Source: Phallusia mammillata (Eukaryota; Chordata; Ascidiacea; Phlebobranchia; Ascidiidae). From it: 64,000 bases of DNA. Shown here piece by piece: positions 11,955 through 24,263 of the stretch (the stretch's first letter is position 1; each line of letters opens with the position of its first letter). A program made the translations under genes and the position numbers. Where the stretch lies: NCBI GenBank assembly GCA_003260075.1, contig QLIY01000119.1, positions 109,547 through 173,546 of the forward strand, written 5' to 3'. The notes below the pieces were generated by a model. It was not told where the DNA came from, ran no database searches, and saw only the letters and a program-made list of their open reading frames with translations.

Positions 11955-14900
11955 CTTTTATCGATCTTGAGTAATGAACTGAGTCTCAAACGAGCTACGC
12001 CAGGAAGTTCTGAACCGTGAACGTCGGCTGAACTTCGGTTGGGAAATTGATCACAAATTTTGGCGTGTTTGCTGATTTGCTCAAGCGAGCCCTTTGCAAA
12101 ATATCCGTTCCCTATCTCGGTAGAGTAGACACAACCAAAAAAACAGTCGATTCTAAGAACAGTCACAGCAATCGATTTTAACAGCTACCGATATTGACTG
12201 CATTTAATTACAACTTTTTCTAACCCACTGGCATAATCGACTTTCTGTAAATAACATAGCTCGCTACTAATAGAAAAAAAAACGTTTCTGGTCTCTAGGT
12301 AACCTTTATACAAGCTACTTTTTCAAGCAAGTAAGTCAGTTTAAAGGCGTTCCTTCCAAAATGGCAAGCAATTTAAAGCGTTTCGTTTATCAAATGGAGG
12401 TTTGAAATAGCTTTGGTCAATCGTTTAAGACTGATGTGTTTTAAGCTTCATACTAAACCCAACTTTACTTTCTAAGCAGAAAGGTACCAATTTCTGTCGA
12501 AAATAACGTGTTGTTTACACTGGACAGTAGACCGAGAATGATTTTCTCCCAAATAACACGAAATTCCACGTAATTGGAGAGATTTCGGACGCCGTCACGC
12601 CGTGAAGCTACGTATGGCTTCCTCTCGGGTGCAATAGCACAAGAAACAAATTAATTAATTGTTTTTTGCAGAGGAGTACAATTCAATATCGGAGCTAAAT
12701 TTCATAAATTCAGAGAATATGACTCAATTAAAATAAGTAAATGAAGGTTTAACGAATGGTTAGAGCAGTGGTTCCCAACCTTTTTTGACGAATTCATCCC
12801 TTAACAATTCAAAACATTTTCCTTCCTTCCTCTTACTACACAGCATATGCTAAACCTTACAAAGATCGTTTAAACTTGGGTCTTTTATCGACTTCAACGT
12901 TTGCATTACCTGAGCTTAAGTGTGTATTTACAAACTACATGTAAAAATTAAAGTAAATTCCTCCCCTCAAGTATTAAAATTCTTGCCTGGTTGTGACCAC
13001 TGGGTAATATATACTGAATAATAAGAGAATAATGCGAAGGTTCAGCATTTTCGTTGAGATTAAGAACAACTGGTCGGCGCAGTAGGCTTTGGCAAACATC
13101 GTATAAATGGTATATCTGCGGACAAAAGACTTTCCGTTAAACCTTCATACTGTGCGCCCATTCACAAGACAATCACCTCCGTCCAAAACCTGTGTTTATT
13201 TTCAGTTCCTTCAATTTTCAGAGAACGATCTCACACAGGTCAAAAATTAAGAGTGACCTGTTCATACTAACGGTCGACAGAACACTTGGTACCACCTGCC
13301 AAATTTATCAAGGCACGCATCTTTTGCTGGCCACTGTGCATGTGATCTGCCCGCCCAAAGGCAAAGGTGAAAGGCTTGTTATTTTTGTTGACGCTACAAG
13401 TTTGCACTAACTTTATGCTAGACTAAAAACAGTGCAATTTTCAGCAATAGGACATAGCTTACATATGTTATTCTGAACATCTAAATCTTTTCCCCGAACT
13501 TAAACAGGCCTTTCACACCACAATATTTCCATTCTTCTTTAAACAATATCTGTTTGTTTCTACACAAAGGAACCAGAACACAGAATAGCTTATATACGAC
13601 AGGCTTCCCTGTGGGCACAATAGGTAAACAAAAGTTCCTAAACCCGTTTCGGGTACATCTAGAAACTTGTTTATTCTACCTCTGTCATTTTCATGTTTGA
13701 ACCGTTGGTTACCTCCCGCAAAATTTTGAATGTTGTATTTGGAGCTTCACAACACAAAAGATACCTTTCTAACGCATACCCTAATCTTTGGCTTTACATT
13801 AAAATAATTTTAGGTTAGCAAAAATTTTTCATCTACGGTTGAGTTCCCCGCACAAAGAAACTTTATCGTCATCCAAAGTCAACTACTATTTGCCTTTTTC
13901 GTAACAATTTATCCTAATCTTTGACGCATTAGTACATTTTAAGTATTGATGTACCGAATCGGCGAAATTTCGATTCGGCCGAATCCGAATATTCGGCGGT
14001 TTTGCTGAATAAATTCGGCCGAATCAACCGAATCATTATGACGTCACGCGAAGTCTTACGCTATGCGCTTGACATGAAAACACACGTTTTTTTTACCAGG
14101 CAGTTGGTGGAGAATAGTTGTGTTTCGTCCCCCATTTAATTCTGTGAGTTTAACATTGCCTCAAACATGATTTCCAACCCGACAATGAATTACTGATTTT
14201 TGTCTGCAGTGGGAAAAACGATAATGTGTCAAAAAATATAATAATTGAGGCGATTTTCGTTGGTACTAAGCAAAAAAGACGAGTTTAACGCTTTGAATGT
14301 GTGTTTAAAAAAGATTCGGTTTCGGCCGACTCGTAACAAATTATTCGGCCGGAACCGAATCTTCGGTACATCTCTAATTTTAAGCCATAAAATACACAAT
14401 CCACTTGGAATGGTTAACTAACTTTACCTGTTCTTGCCTAGCCTCGGAAATAAAACAACATTCCTCAGCCGAAGAAAGCCCTGCCTGGGGTAATTTAACG
14501 CTGACACGAGGACTCATTCGGTTGAAAGAAACGTGACTATTTCTAGACCAAATTAACTGTTGAAAGTCTGTATTTTTTACAACAAAGGTTTTTGTCAATG
14601 TAGGATCAAGTCAAATGATTAAAACGTACTCTTCAAAAAAGCTTGAGTAGTAATATCGTTTTCGTTTTACATAAACCAATTACATACAACTAGAACTAAT
14701 ACACAACAGACATGCGGCCTGATTGCAAGTTATTCGACATTTCATGAACAATATTAGCATTCCAAAGTACACGAAGTATTCCAATTCGTACTTGTTTACC
14801 GCCAGCTTGCGTATGTGCATTCGATTGACTTGTGTTAGTCATTCAGCACCAAAAACATTGCTACGTTCCTAATCCTGACATAAATAATGTACAGAAAAAG

Positions 14901-15260
14901 CACGGTACTCCATTAAAAAACACAGTCCAATTACGCATGAAACTGTCACAAAACCTTAACCTAGTCCATCTGTTCAACAATCTTTACATAACTACCCGAA
15001 AATCCTGAGGCAACTTTTCAATCCTTTTCATTCATCAGCGATGGTCAAACCATTTTGCTGGGAGACTTTTCACTGGAACTGCGGCATGACAGTGCACCTC
15101 GCCCGCCAGCATGTTTTGTTTGAGTCACTGGCCTGGAAAGATGAACACGTTAATGTGCCTTCTTCTCTTTTGTCCCCCCCCCCCGCTGGGAGACTTTTCA
15201 CTGGAACTGCGGCATGACAGTGCACCTCGCCCACCAGCATGTTTTGTTTGAGTCACTGGC
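11955..15260 (-). CDS. Probable exons of an unidentified gene
   Basis: Three minus-strand segments look like exons. The segment at 15051-15132 (partial copy 15185-15260 after a C run) has an acceptor CTTTCCAG, and the one base I see differing inside the shared exon is silent in the chosen frame. The segment at 14428-14556 is 43 codons, phase 0 at both ends, bounded by TTTCAACAG and CAG|GTAAAG. The segment at 11955-12115 starts in phase 0 after a pyrimidine-rich tract and ends AAAAG|GTGATG. The encoded pieces are serine- and basic-rich without a domain I recognise (for example MSPRVSVKLPQAGLSSAEE and SLEQISKHAKICDQFPNR). Start and stop were not found, and the segments may not belong to one gene. 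Confidence 0.35.
12766..13002. mobile_element. hAT-like MITE, 237 bp
   Basis: The termini are CAGTGGTTCCCAACC and, inverted, CAGTGGTCACAACC. The flanks GGTTAGAG and GGTAATAT agree at 5 of 8 positions, which suggests a decayed target-site duplication. Internal motifs (AATTCCTC, GTATTTACAAAC) resemble the element at 1639-1802, so the two probably belong to one family. Confidence 0.65.
13944..14376. mobile_element. hAT-like element, 433 bp, perfect 8-bp TSD
   Basis: The termini are TATTGATGTACCGAATCGG and, inverted, TAGAGATGTACCGAAGATTCGG. ATTTTAAG directly precedes and directly follows the element (13936-13943 and 14377-14384), a perfect 8-bp duplication. Subterminal regions are full of ATTCGGCCGAAT palindromes, which could be transposase-binding sites. 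There is no open frame, so it is non-autonomous. Confidence 0.9.
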
Positions 15261-15299
15261 CTGGAAAGATGAACACGTTAAGGTGCCTTCTTCTCTTTT

Positions 15300-16479
15300 G
15301 TACCGAAACTCCCTTTAGCCATTGATTTTTCGCAGGCAAGTATTACGATGACAAAGGTCTGCGAACGATGTTAAAAAATACGCCTAGGGAATTTTTGTGT
15401 AGCAGGAATGTAAGGAGAAAAGGTTTGAAACTGACGCATTGTAAGGCCTATCAGAAGAAAATCTTACTAAAGCAACATGGGGATCTAAGAATTCAATCCA
15501 TGCAGAAGATCTAGCTCTAACTGCACTACATCAACGTAAGGGTTTGAGTTGTGTGGTTGATTTTGCCTTCTGAACTGAAGCACGTCTTATCTGTGTGTTC
15601 TTTGGAAATAAATCATGCGATCTGCAGTATATGCTGAGGTCACGCTGGACTGATACAGCAATAAAACAGTTGATATAGCAACTGCTTCAAAAGAATAGTT
15701 TAAAATCAGCAATTTTCCACGAAACAACTGTCAATAATGTTATGGTATTGCATTCTTCTGGGCTTCATTGCTGCTCTTTTGTTGTTTGTGCAATCAAGTA
15801 CGATACTGGTAAGCCATTAGCACACGGCAACAAGATACCAATCTACAAAGATTTTTCTTCCAGACATACGTGTCTGGCTAATGTACCCTAAAGGCCTTTA
15901 TATCCCCTACAGACACCACAGTATAGCTTCTGCCATATAACAGTTTGTACCAGCTTATGTCAATTTAATACCAATGCCGCTGTAACCAAAGCCTAATAAA
16001 ACTTCAAATGAAACCACATGCTTTTCGTGTCTGGATACGCGTAACATTCAAAGGCCGTAGGCTAAATGTGCACTATACATTTGCTGCCACAAAAGCCAGA
16101 ATGTTCGACATCTGTGGTCCTATAATAAGCAAACTGATGCTTAATCTGTCCACATGAACGTTTTAAAGCCTTTCTTAACGTCGTTCACGCATTTCAAAAC
16201 GACATTGCTTGCATGTAGAAGCTAACACGCACATAAATCTGACCGCTACATTTTTTTATCTTCTTTTTGTGATTTTTAGTTCATCAACCGATACAAAACT
16301 TGTCAATAAACAAAATTTTGGCACAAAAATGCGTTTATCTCCACAGGCCTTTAAATTAAAAATTGCCTTTGTGTTCAAATAGCCTATGTAAAAAATCGCT
16401 GTTGGAAAAAAAGCCTGTAAATATTGTCAGCAAATGACAACTAATCAATACGTGCCCTGGTTATTTCCGAAACAGGATG
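15300..16479. other. Gene-free stretch
   Basis: I found no exon with a family match, no RNA gene and no clear transposon ends. It may contain more exons or introns of the unidentified minus-strand gene whose exons lie just below it. Confidence 0.35.
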
Positions 16480-16487
16480 CTTTAGAA

Positions 16488-16621
16488 CAGGATTTCCCAA
16501 CCTTTTTACGACCTCGTACCACTGGACGCTCTGTACTGCCACGCGTACCACTNGCTTTTTACCTCAGTTTACCTTTTAAGGTACCACTAGTGGTACGCGT
16601 ACCACAGGTTGGGAACCGCTG
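16488..16621. mobile_element. hAT-like MITE, 134 bp, perfect TSD
   Basis: The element is flanked by CTTTAGAA on both sides (16480-16487 and 16622-16629). The termini are CAGGATTTCCCAACC and, inverted, CAGCGGTTCCCAACC. The interior has GGTACGCGTACCA-like palindromes. An N at 16553 suggests a sequence gap inside it. Confidence 0.85.
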
Positions 16622-16629
16622 CTTTAGAA

Positions 16630-17631
16630 TAAAATCGGTAAATATAATTGCTAAATACAAACATAAATCCAATTTTACCTAACAAGCAGCCAACACAAAA
16701 TGTAGACTTTGAATTGTGTTTTGAAAATTTTGCCTACAGCACAAGAAAATCAGACAAAATACAAAAACGGTCACACACAGCCATGTTGTACGGAACTTGA
16801 CTAATCGTCACATTGGGTAACAACGAGTTTCGATCTTGCGTGTTCGTTCAGGAATGTTTACGCGGTTTCGGTCCGGAAAATCCCGCTAAATGAGGCAAAA
16901 AAGGTCTTAAAATAGCCTATGTCTGGCATTTTAATCTATTTAGTTGTGGTGCAATCTCGGCTGTTTTGACATTGTTTACCTGCGTACTTTTTATAGATTT
17001 TCGAGATTTGTGTCTAATTTTCTATGTGTTTTTGAATTAAACGTCATTCACTTCATACAATCTTGTTTTTAGTTGTTGTTTTTATCAAGGTACATTAAAG
17101 TTTTTGTTTCTAAGATTTTTACAACAATTACGGTTGTTACTGTTAAACCAAAAACGCTATATAGTGCCTGCAACTCCTTTTTTCCGTTTCGGGTGCACTT
17201 TTTGTAACTTTCAAACGAAGCATTGTGCAGTGTAAATCAGGGATCGGCAACCTTTTATGCACTGCGGACCGGTTTTGAAACTAAAATTTCATCGCGGACC
17301 GGTCTGGGGGGGGGGTGTTTCTCAGATTTTTACAACAATTACGGTTGTTATTGTTAAACCAAAAACGCTATATAGTGCCCGCAACTCCTTTTTTCCGTTT
17401 CGGGTGCACTTTTTGTAACTTTAAAACGAAGCATTGTGCAGTGTAAATAACAAATCAACACTTCACATGCTTTAAAGTCAAAAAGTTCTTTAGTACTCCA
17501 AACAATAAGATCGCTTTAAATCAAGTGAAATATCGAAAATATGTAGCCTAGGATTGCGTAAATGGATTCAACTGTTAGCATATTGATATTTTTGTAATTG
17601 CTCGCGCCTACCACCCAGTGTATAAAATGTT
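16630..17631. other. Gene-free stretch with redundant copies
   Basis: The block ending at about 17237 recurs at about 17320-17448 across a G run. The first copy runs into the 5' end of a hAT-like element (CAGGGATCGGCAACC, from 17238) that the second copy lacks. No genes are seen. Confidence 0.6.
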
Positions 17632-17639
17632 TCATAGTG

Positions 17640-18547
17640 CAGTGCTCTTCACCCGGTGTGCACGGTGCACCCTAGGGCAGTGCTTCCCAACCTTTTTCAG
17701 CTCGCGGCCCACTTAAAAATTTTGTTTTTTTGGCGGACCACCGTATAATATTGCGAGAAAACCACAATGAAAAAAACTATCCATTTTGTAGCTACGCAAA
17801 GACCAAATAAAGCTAACAAAGAAAGTTCCAGCATCAAGATTTTACAACTAGTGCAAATACTGTTGTGACGTAACAATCGCAGTTTGTTTGTGTAATAAAG
17901 CTTTGTTTAACGTAAAATCTTATGCGCCATGGGGCTTTCATAGTGAGTATACTATAGTTATAGTATCATATTTTTCAGAAAAATGGTTAAATTTGAAAGT
18001 GCGTTCACACAAACTGTGTACCTTTTTTTAACCTCCATATTGGTATGGTAGTAGTTTAAAAAACTTCGCGGCCCACCAAAAAGAACGACCACCAGTGGGC
18101 CGCGGCCCACCGGTTGGGAAGCGCTGCCCTAGGGTGCATCAAAATATGCATGGGGTGCGCCAGTACGATAAGGTATACAAAGGTGCTTCACAAACTTTCA
18201 ATAAACCATTAATATTTGACTTTCAGGATATTAGAAAAAAGATGTAGGTTTCAACTGGTGTATAAATGAACCTCCGTATTTTTTGATGTCTATAACACTT
18301 TCAGTGCGGTTGACGTACATCCACGTCAAAAAAGACGTTTTTGCGCAGAGTGCGGATTGACGTTAATTTACATCAAGAGTTTTTGATCAAAAATGCGGCT
18401 GCCTGTTAATGTACGTCGGGACCAAACATCCCACGGCAATTTTCATATCGCTTTTTACCTCAGTTTACCTTTTAAGTAAACAGGGTGCATGAGTTTGTCA
18501 CCACAACTTTAAGGGTTCACCAAACCAAAAAAGGCCGAAGAGCACTG
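17640..18547. mobile_element. hAT-like element carrying a nested hAT insertion
   Basis: The outer element starts CAGTGCTCTTCACC and ends with the inverted form (GAAGAGCACTG), flanked by the perfect 8-bp repeat TCATAGTG (17632-17639 and 18548-18555). A second element, 17678-18126, sits inside it. An uninterrupted relative lies in the other orientation at 27169-27506 and shows the pre-insertion state. The right part is repeated at about 18600-19500 with further G runs and an N, which I attribute to assembly. Confidence 0.88.
17678..18126. mobile_element. Nested hAT-like MITE, 449 bp, perfect TSD
   Basis: The termini are CAGTGCTTCCCAACC and, inverted, CAGCGCTTCCCAACC. CCCTAGGG flanks both sides (17670-17677 and 18127-18134). 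Subterminal CGCGGCCCAC repeats occur in both orientations. It lies inside the element at 17640-18547, so it is the younger insertion. Confidence 0.9.
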
Positions 18548-18555
18548 TCATAGTG

Positions 18556-21489
18556 AATTGTTTTGTTTCTGTTATTAAGTTCAGGGGGGGGGGGGGCTTT
18601 CATAGTGAGTATACTATAGTTATAGTATCATATTTTTCAGAAAAATGGTTAAATTTGAAAGTGCGTTCACACAAACTGTGTACCTTTTTTTAACCTCCAT
18701 ATTGGTATGGTAGTAGTTTAAAAAACTTCGCGGCCCACCAAAAAGAACGACCACCAGTGGGCCGCGGCCCACCGGTTGGGAAGCGCTGCCCTAGGGTGCA
18801 TCAAAATATGCATGGGGTGCGCCAGTACGATAAGGTATACAAAGGTGCTTCACAAACTTTCAATAAACCATTAATATTTGACTTTCAGGATATTAGAAAA
18901 AAGATGTAGGTTTCAACTGGTGTATAAATGAACCTCCGTATTTTTTGATGTCTATAACACTTTCAGTGCGGTTGACGTACATCCACGTCAAAAAAGACGT
19001 TTTTGCGCAGAGTGCGGATTGACGTTAATTTACATCAAGAGTTTTTGATCAAAAATGCGGCTGCCTGTTAATGTACGTCGGGACCAAACAGCCCACGGCA
19101 ATTTTCATATCGCTTTTTACCCCAATTTACCTTTTAAGTAAACGGGGTGCATGAGTTCGTCACCACAACTTTAAGGGTTCACCAAACCAAAAGGGGGGGG
19201 GGTCCCACGGCAATTTTCATATCGCTTTTTACCTCAGTTTACCTTTTAAGTAAACAGGGTGNGTTGACGTACATCCACGTCAAAAAAGACGTTTTTGCGC
19301 AGAGTGCGGATTGACGTTAATTTACATCAAGAGTTTTTGATCAAAAATGCGGCTGCCTGTTAATGTACGTCGGGACCAAACAGCCCACGGCAATTTTCAT
19401 ATCGCTTTTTACCCCAATTTACCTTTTAAGTAAACGGGGTGCATGAGTTCGTCACCACAACTTTAAGGGTTCACCAAACCAAAAAAGGCCGAAGAGCACT
19501 GTCATAGTGAATTGTTTTGTTTCTGTTATTAAGTTCAGTATAATTACCCCTGTAATTTTGTTAAACGCAGCAAAGTTTAAGTTGCTGAGTCAGAGTTGTA
19601 TAAGTCGGCCTGGGTTCGGGCTTAAGTTTCTTCCCAAAAACGGGCCTGACATTTCACTCTGTGTCAGTATTTTTTTTTGTGGAACAAATTTAACTAGCTA
19701 AGTATAGCCAGTTGCTGGACCTGACCTAATGTCAAACAGCCCTAAACGCCTTGTTTAAAACCAAGTGTCTATTGTGTTTGTTGTCTTGGGTTTTTCTTGA
19801 GGCTTCGATGTATAGGGCCTCAACTTGAGGCTTCGATCTTTCGGGCCTCAACGGGCTTCTCAAAAACGATTCGGGTTCGCGCCGGGTCCGGGCTCCAATT
19901 TCGGGCCCGTTTACAACTCGGTTCTAACTCCTATTTCATAGTACAAGCGTCAGAAAGTGTCATGATGGTTACGACTTGTTTTCGATGCAACCAACCAATC
20001 AGCACGCAGAAAATATAGCGGTAAAGTGAGGGTACGTGTTGCATAATGCGCAATTGTTTTTTAAAAACAAAGACCAACAAACACCGCTTGTAAAAATTAG
20101 ACAAATGTCACAAAAAAATGCAACTACCCAACACCCAATAGGGTTCTTGAATCTTTTTTAAACTGGAAAGTTTGAGGCAGATTCTAAATCCAACAAAAGC
20201 ATTTTTACGATATATGACACAAAGAATTATGCGACCTTCTGATAGGCAAGGCATTTTTCTGTGGTGTAAGAAATGTTATTAACTATCCCTGCTTAAAAAT
20301 TGCAGGTAAAAACCACACGGCGTCCACATCAAAAACAAAGCACGAAAGGACCAGTTAAGTAAACAAATAATTTTTTCGGATCCAAGAAGTCACATCTGAG
20401 GTATGATAACTGGCCAAGCATACATCTTTAGCTAATTTTCAAGTTACGGTCAGATCTTTTCCGCATCTGCAGTTTTGGTGGCGATGTACCTACTGAAGCT
20501 AACAAAGGACCACCAAGCAGTATTTAACTTGCAAAATTGTGCAAGTTAAACCAAAAATACTTTGAGCAACACAAAAAGATATTGCTTTTTGTGTTACCCT
20601 GGTTGAGAGGAGTATACAACAAAGAGTGAATCAGGTATCTTACAAACCGACCACAAACTGCTTATTAAGGTGATCTATTCAGTAAAGAGTATATTAGGTG
20701 CAATTCAAAATGATTCAAAGTCTTGTGGGGGGGGGGGGTTACCCTGGTTGAGTGGAGTATACAACAAAGAGTGAATCAAGTATCTTACAAACCGACCACA
20801 AACTGCTTATTAAGGTGATCTAGTCAGTAAAGAGTATATTAGGTGCAATTCAAAATGATTCAAAGTCTTGTAATAGCATTTTGTGTGGCCAAATTCGCCG
20901 GATAAGACAAGCAGTATCTTGTTTTTAGCTTATCTAAACGAAAAACGGCGTACTTTCTGGACACACGAGGGCAGCAATTTTGACCGATCAGGCTTGGTGG
21001 AGATGTGAAAGAAAATAAATTCAGACAATTGCACACGATTTAGGTTGACCATAGACGGCAGACAACACCAAGCATTACTAAACAGAAAAACAAATAAAAA
21101 CCACGTCTATGGACGATAATGTCAACAAAACGACAGATAATAAAGTTGCCTATAGAAGTTGGTTCCACTGTCAACAAGCGACCACACGCCCAATAAAAAC
21201 ACACAGTACCGACAAATCCAGTTAATCGCATAAATCCTTTTTAATGCATAAGGATGGTAAATCCCAGCCTTAACCATTTGACAGGATTTTTTTCCTGTTA
21301 CACACTTAAAATGGGTCATTACATGAAACAGCTTGGTGAATTGGTTATGAGACTAACTGGATTCATCTGTATTATAAATTGGGTACATATTACCTAAACA
21401 TTGTTTAAAACAAATGACTCTGCTGGATTCACAAACATTGTCTATTATGTCCTGAAACGTTAAATGCAGAACTACAGAAGTAAAAAAAG
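18556..21489. other. Repeat-rich gene desert
   Basis: This contains second and third copies of the right part of the nested element (about 18597-19510), joined by G runs at about 18583 and 19192 and an N at 19262. A GC-rich fragment at about 19590-19920 with TTCGGGCCTCAA, GGGTTCGGG and TTTCGGGCC motifs is related to fragments at about 32340-32410 and 38570-38680. A duplicated block (about 20597-20725 and 20738-20870) flanks another G run. No exon is recognised. Confidence 0.55.
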
Positions 21490-21497
21490 GTTTGATA

Positions 21498-21709
21498 CAG
21501 TGATGGGATTCAGATGGTTTGGACTGGTTCTATAGAACCGTCTCATGAAATTTTATGAGATCAGCGAACCGGTTAACATTACTGGTTACTGTCAATGGAC
21601 TTTTTGTAACTAGAACCGGCTGAAAAATATGAATATTGTGATAGAACCGGCTGAAAAATATGACTATTGTGATAGAACCGGCTGACAAAAAATTTGAATC
21701 CCACCACTG
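21498..21709. mobile_element. hAT-like MITE with internal 31-bp repeats
   Basis: The termini are CAGTGATGGGATTCA and, inverted, CAGTGGTGGGATTCA. The flanks GTTTGATA and GTTTGATG match at 7 of 8. Three units starting TAGAACCGGCTGA at 21611, 21642 and 21673 are spaced 31 bases apart. Part is repeated at about 21895-21978 by local redundancy, and an inverted relative lies at about 37552-37718. Confidence 0.85.
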
Positions 21710-22039
21710 GTTTGATGTGTCTAGAAAACATAACTCTGTCCTTGTCATAAACCATTTTTGCTTCCACATTGGTATACAATGGACCCTTAAACTTAAATTC
21801 CAAAATAAAAAGGGTCGCTGACACCACACCGAACATTGGAGCCAAAAAATCATCAAAAACTATGAAAAACGTTCTAAAAACCAGTACAAAAGGNAAAATA
21901 TGAATATTGTGATAGAACCGGCGGAAAAATATGACTATTGTGATAGAACCGGCTGACAAAAAATTTGAATCCCACCACTGGTTTGATGTGTCTAGAAAAC
22001 ATAACTCTGTCCTTGTCATAAACCATTTTTGCTTCCACA

Positions 22040-22573
22040 TTGGTATACAATGGACCCTTAAACTTAAATTCCAAAATAAAAAGGGTCGCTGACACCACAC
22101 CGAACATTGGAGCCAAAAAATCATCAAAAACTATGAAAAACGTTCTAAAAACCAGTACAAAAGGGACCAAGGAAAAACAAATTAAAAAACCCAGGATATG
22201 TCAATGCTTATCCATGGGATAACTTCATATTAGCCAACCACGGCAGTTAGATGATCCACAAAGACATTTTGTTCGCTTCATAATTGATGAACAAGAGGAT
22301 GACCTTGAAACATCAGATGCTGTGTCATCCTCGGCCATTAAGATCCCTGATGAAGCTTCAGTAATATTTGTAACAACATCTTCTTGTCCATCTGTAAAAA
22401 AGTGGGGGGGGGGTATTCCTGACGAAACTTCAGTAATATTTGTAACAACATCTTCTTGTCCATCTGTAAAAAAGTTGCAATTTGCAAAAACAGTTTGTTT
22501 CTACTTATCGGGAGTTGCACAAAGAGATGAATTATTTGTTTCGCAGCTAAAGAGAGGTACAGTTGGGAAGTAA
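22040..22573 (+). pseudogene. Plus-strand open frame with an in-frame stop, unidentified
   Basis: A single plus-strand frame runs from about 22000 to 22573, broken by a TAA at about 22220 and by a G run at about 22404 with a short repeat. The upstream part is lysine-rich (NSKIKRVADTTPNIGAKKSS). The downstream part has an acidic stretch followed by FAKTVCFYLSGVAQRDELF. A GTAAGT donor-like site follows at about 22570. A diverged copy of the end lies near 23025-23090. I recognise no family; it could be a decayed transposon-related gene or chance. Confidence 0.25.
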
Positions 22574-22575
22574 GT

Positions 22576-24263
22576 TTTGAAAATTTTACATTAGGAACTA
22601 AGTTTTAAAGCCAGTTTTATTACTTTTTTAACTTTTAAAGATAATACCTTAACTCAACCATAATAGCCCTAACCATCAGCATTTTTAAAGATACAGTATT
22701 TTAAATAGGTATTTGTGCTCTAGCGAGAATTAGCTAAATTTGGGACTGACATGAGGTATGGTGTTAGTAGATTTTCAAATTTCTAACAGGTCGCTAAAAC
22801 CACTTGTTTTTCAAAAAAACAGATTACAAAGCGAGAAGTCCTATACAGGCTACACAATTTGGATCAAACTAAAAATGGCCAACAGGCCTTTAGAAACCCC
22901 ATAAAACAACATACACAACAAAGTATGTTTTTCCATGTGGCATCCTGTTAATATGTATGTATGTAATGAATGTACAGGAAATACAAACAAACTTTAGGGG
23001 GGGGGGTTTATCGTTTCTACTTATACTTTTAGTTGCACAAAGAGAAGAAAAGTTTATTTCACAGCTAAAGAGAGGTACAGTTGGGAAGTTTTGAAAATTT
23101 TACATTAGGAACTAAGTTTTAAAGTTAGTTTTATTGAGTTTTTACCGTAACTCTGATAGCCCTAACCATCAGCATTTTTAAAGATTTACCAATTTAATAG
23201 GTATTTGTGCTCTTTGCAGCGCCTAGCGAAAATTTGCTAAACATGGTGTTAGAAGTCAGTGTGGTGTTTGAAGATTTTTCAATTCTAACAGGTCCCCAAA
23301 ACCACTCGTTTTATTCCAACAAATTATGAAGCGAAGAAGCCCCCTTCCTCATTTTACAACCATGCCTATACAGTTTGTATCAACTTAAAAATGGGCAAAA
23401 GGCCTTTTAGAGACCCCATAAAACAACACACACAAGAAAGTATTTTTTTCCATGTGGCATCCTGTTAACATGTATGTATGTAATGAATGTACAGGAAATA
23501 CAAACAAACTTTACATGTTTAAATGAGTTTCATTCAGGGACACAAGGTAACATCTAATGTTACAGGAATTGCATGTCATAGATCAGACCTGGTAACAAAA
23601 GTCGCATGGTGTTTTGTCAGATATTCATTTATCAATTGTGCTAATTTAAAATATCACAAACAATGGAAAAACCTTTGATGTGTTGTCAAATCAAAATTGA
23701 GATGGAAATGTTGTGCACCCCTGGTCTAAAGTAATGTGGTGGGCCACATAAATAGCTATTTCAACATTAATTTATGCTTTCTTCCTGCAAGTGTATATCA
23801 GATTACAGTTGACTAATTAACAGTTACCATTTGTGCAACATTATAGCTGATTTTTTGGGGGGCATGGGCAGTCCGTTTGAAACCATTGTTTCTATGTTTT
23901 AGGCCAGTTCGTTCTTAAACATTTCAATCTTGTTACGCATTAAGTAGCTGATTTTTTGCAACATTCTTTGCTGGCTAAAAACTCTCTTAATAAATTTGCA
24001 ACATTAATGTAAAAAGTAGGTATGTTTTTGGACTAGTGAGATTAGCTCAAAATGAGGTTCTAGCATAGGCATGTCCTGCATTTGCTAAAACAAAACTAAA
24101 AACAAGCAGACTTTGCAAAAAATTCACAGTACAATTAAACATCCCAAGGGCAACTTTTTACACTGAAGATTTTTACCATTCAAATCAATTCTTAATGTTA
24201 ATTCAACGGTTTATTGGCTACTTTATAATAATAATAAAACTAGATAGATGTGACAAAACCAAC
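22576..24263. other. Gene-free stretch below SUV39H1
   Basis: About 22570-22990 recurs in diverged form at about 23090-23515, with a G run between. The post-SET exon expected for SUV39H1 should lie in or below this region on the minus strand, but I found no reading frame with the required Cys-X-Cys-X4-Cys pattern. Confidence 0.5.

Noticed and set aside
13192..13410. Plus-strand open frame after a TTTTCAG-like acceptor
   Set aside because: No family match, no further exon and a competing minus-strand frame of equal quality.
20440..20490. CRCG motif as a possible SUV39H1 post-SET exon
   Set aside because: The minus-strand frame lacks the third cysteine of Cys-X-Cys-X4-Cys and has no fitting acceptor.
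21530..22170. Minus-strand open frames with aromatic-rich protein
   Set aside because: They cross a hAT-like element, an N and a redundant copy; the repeated protein segments reflect assembly redundancy.
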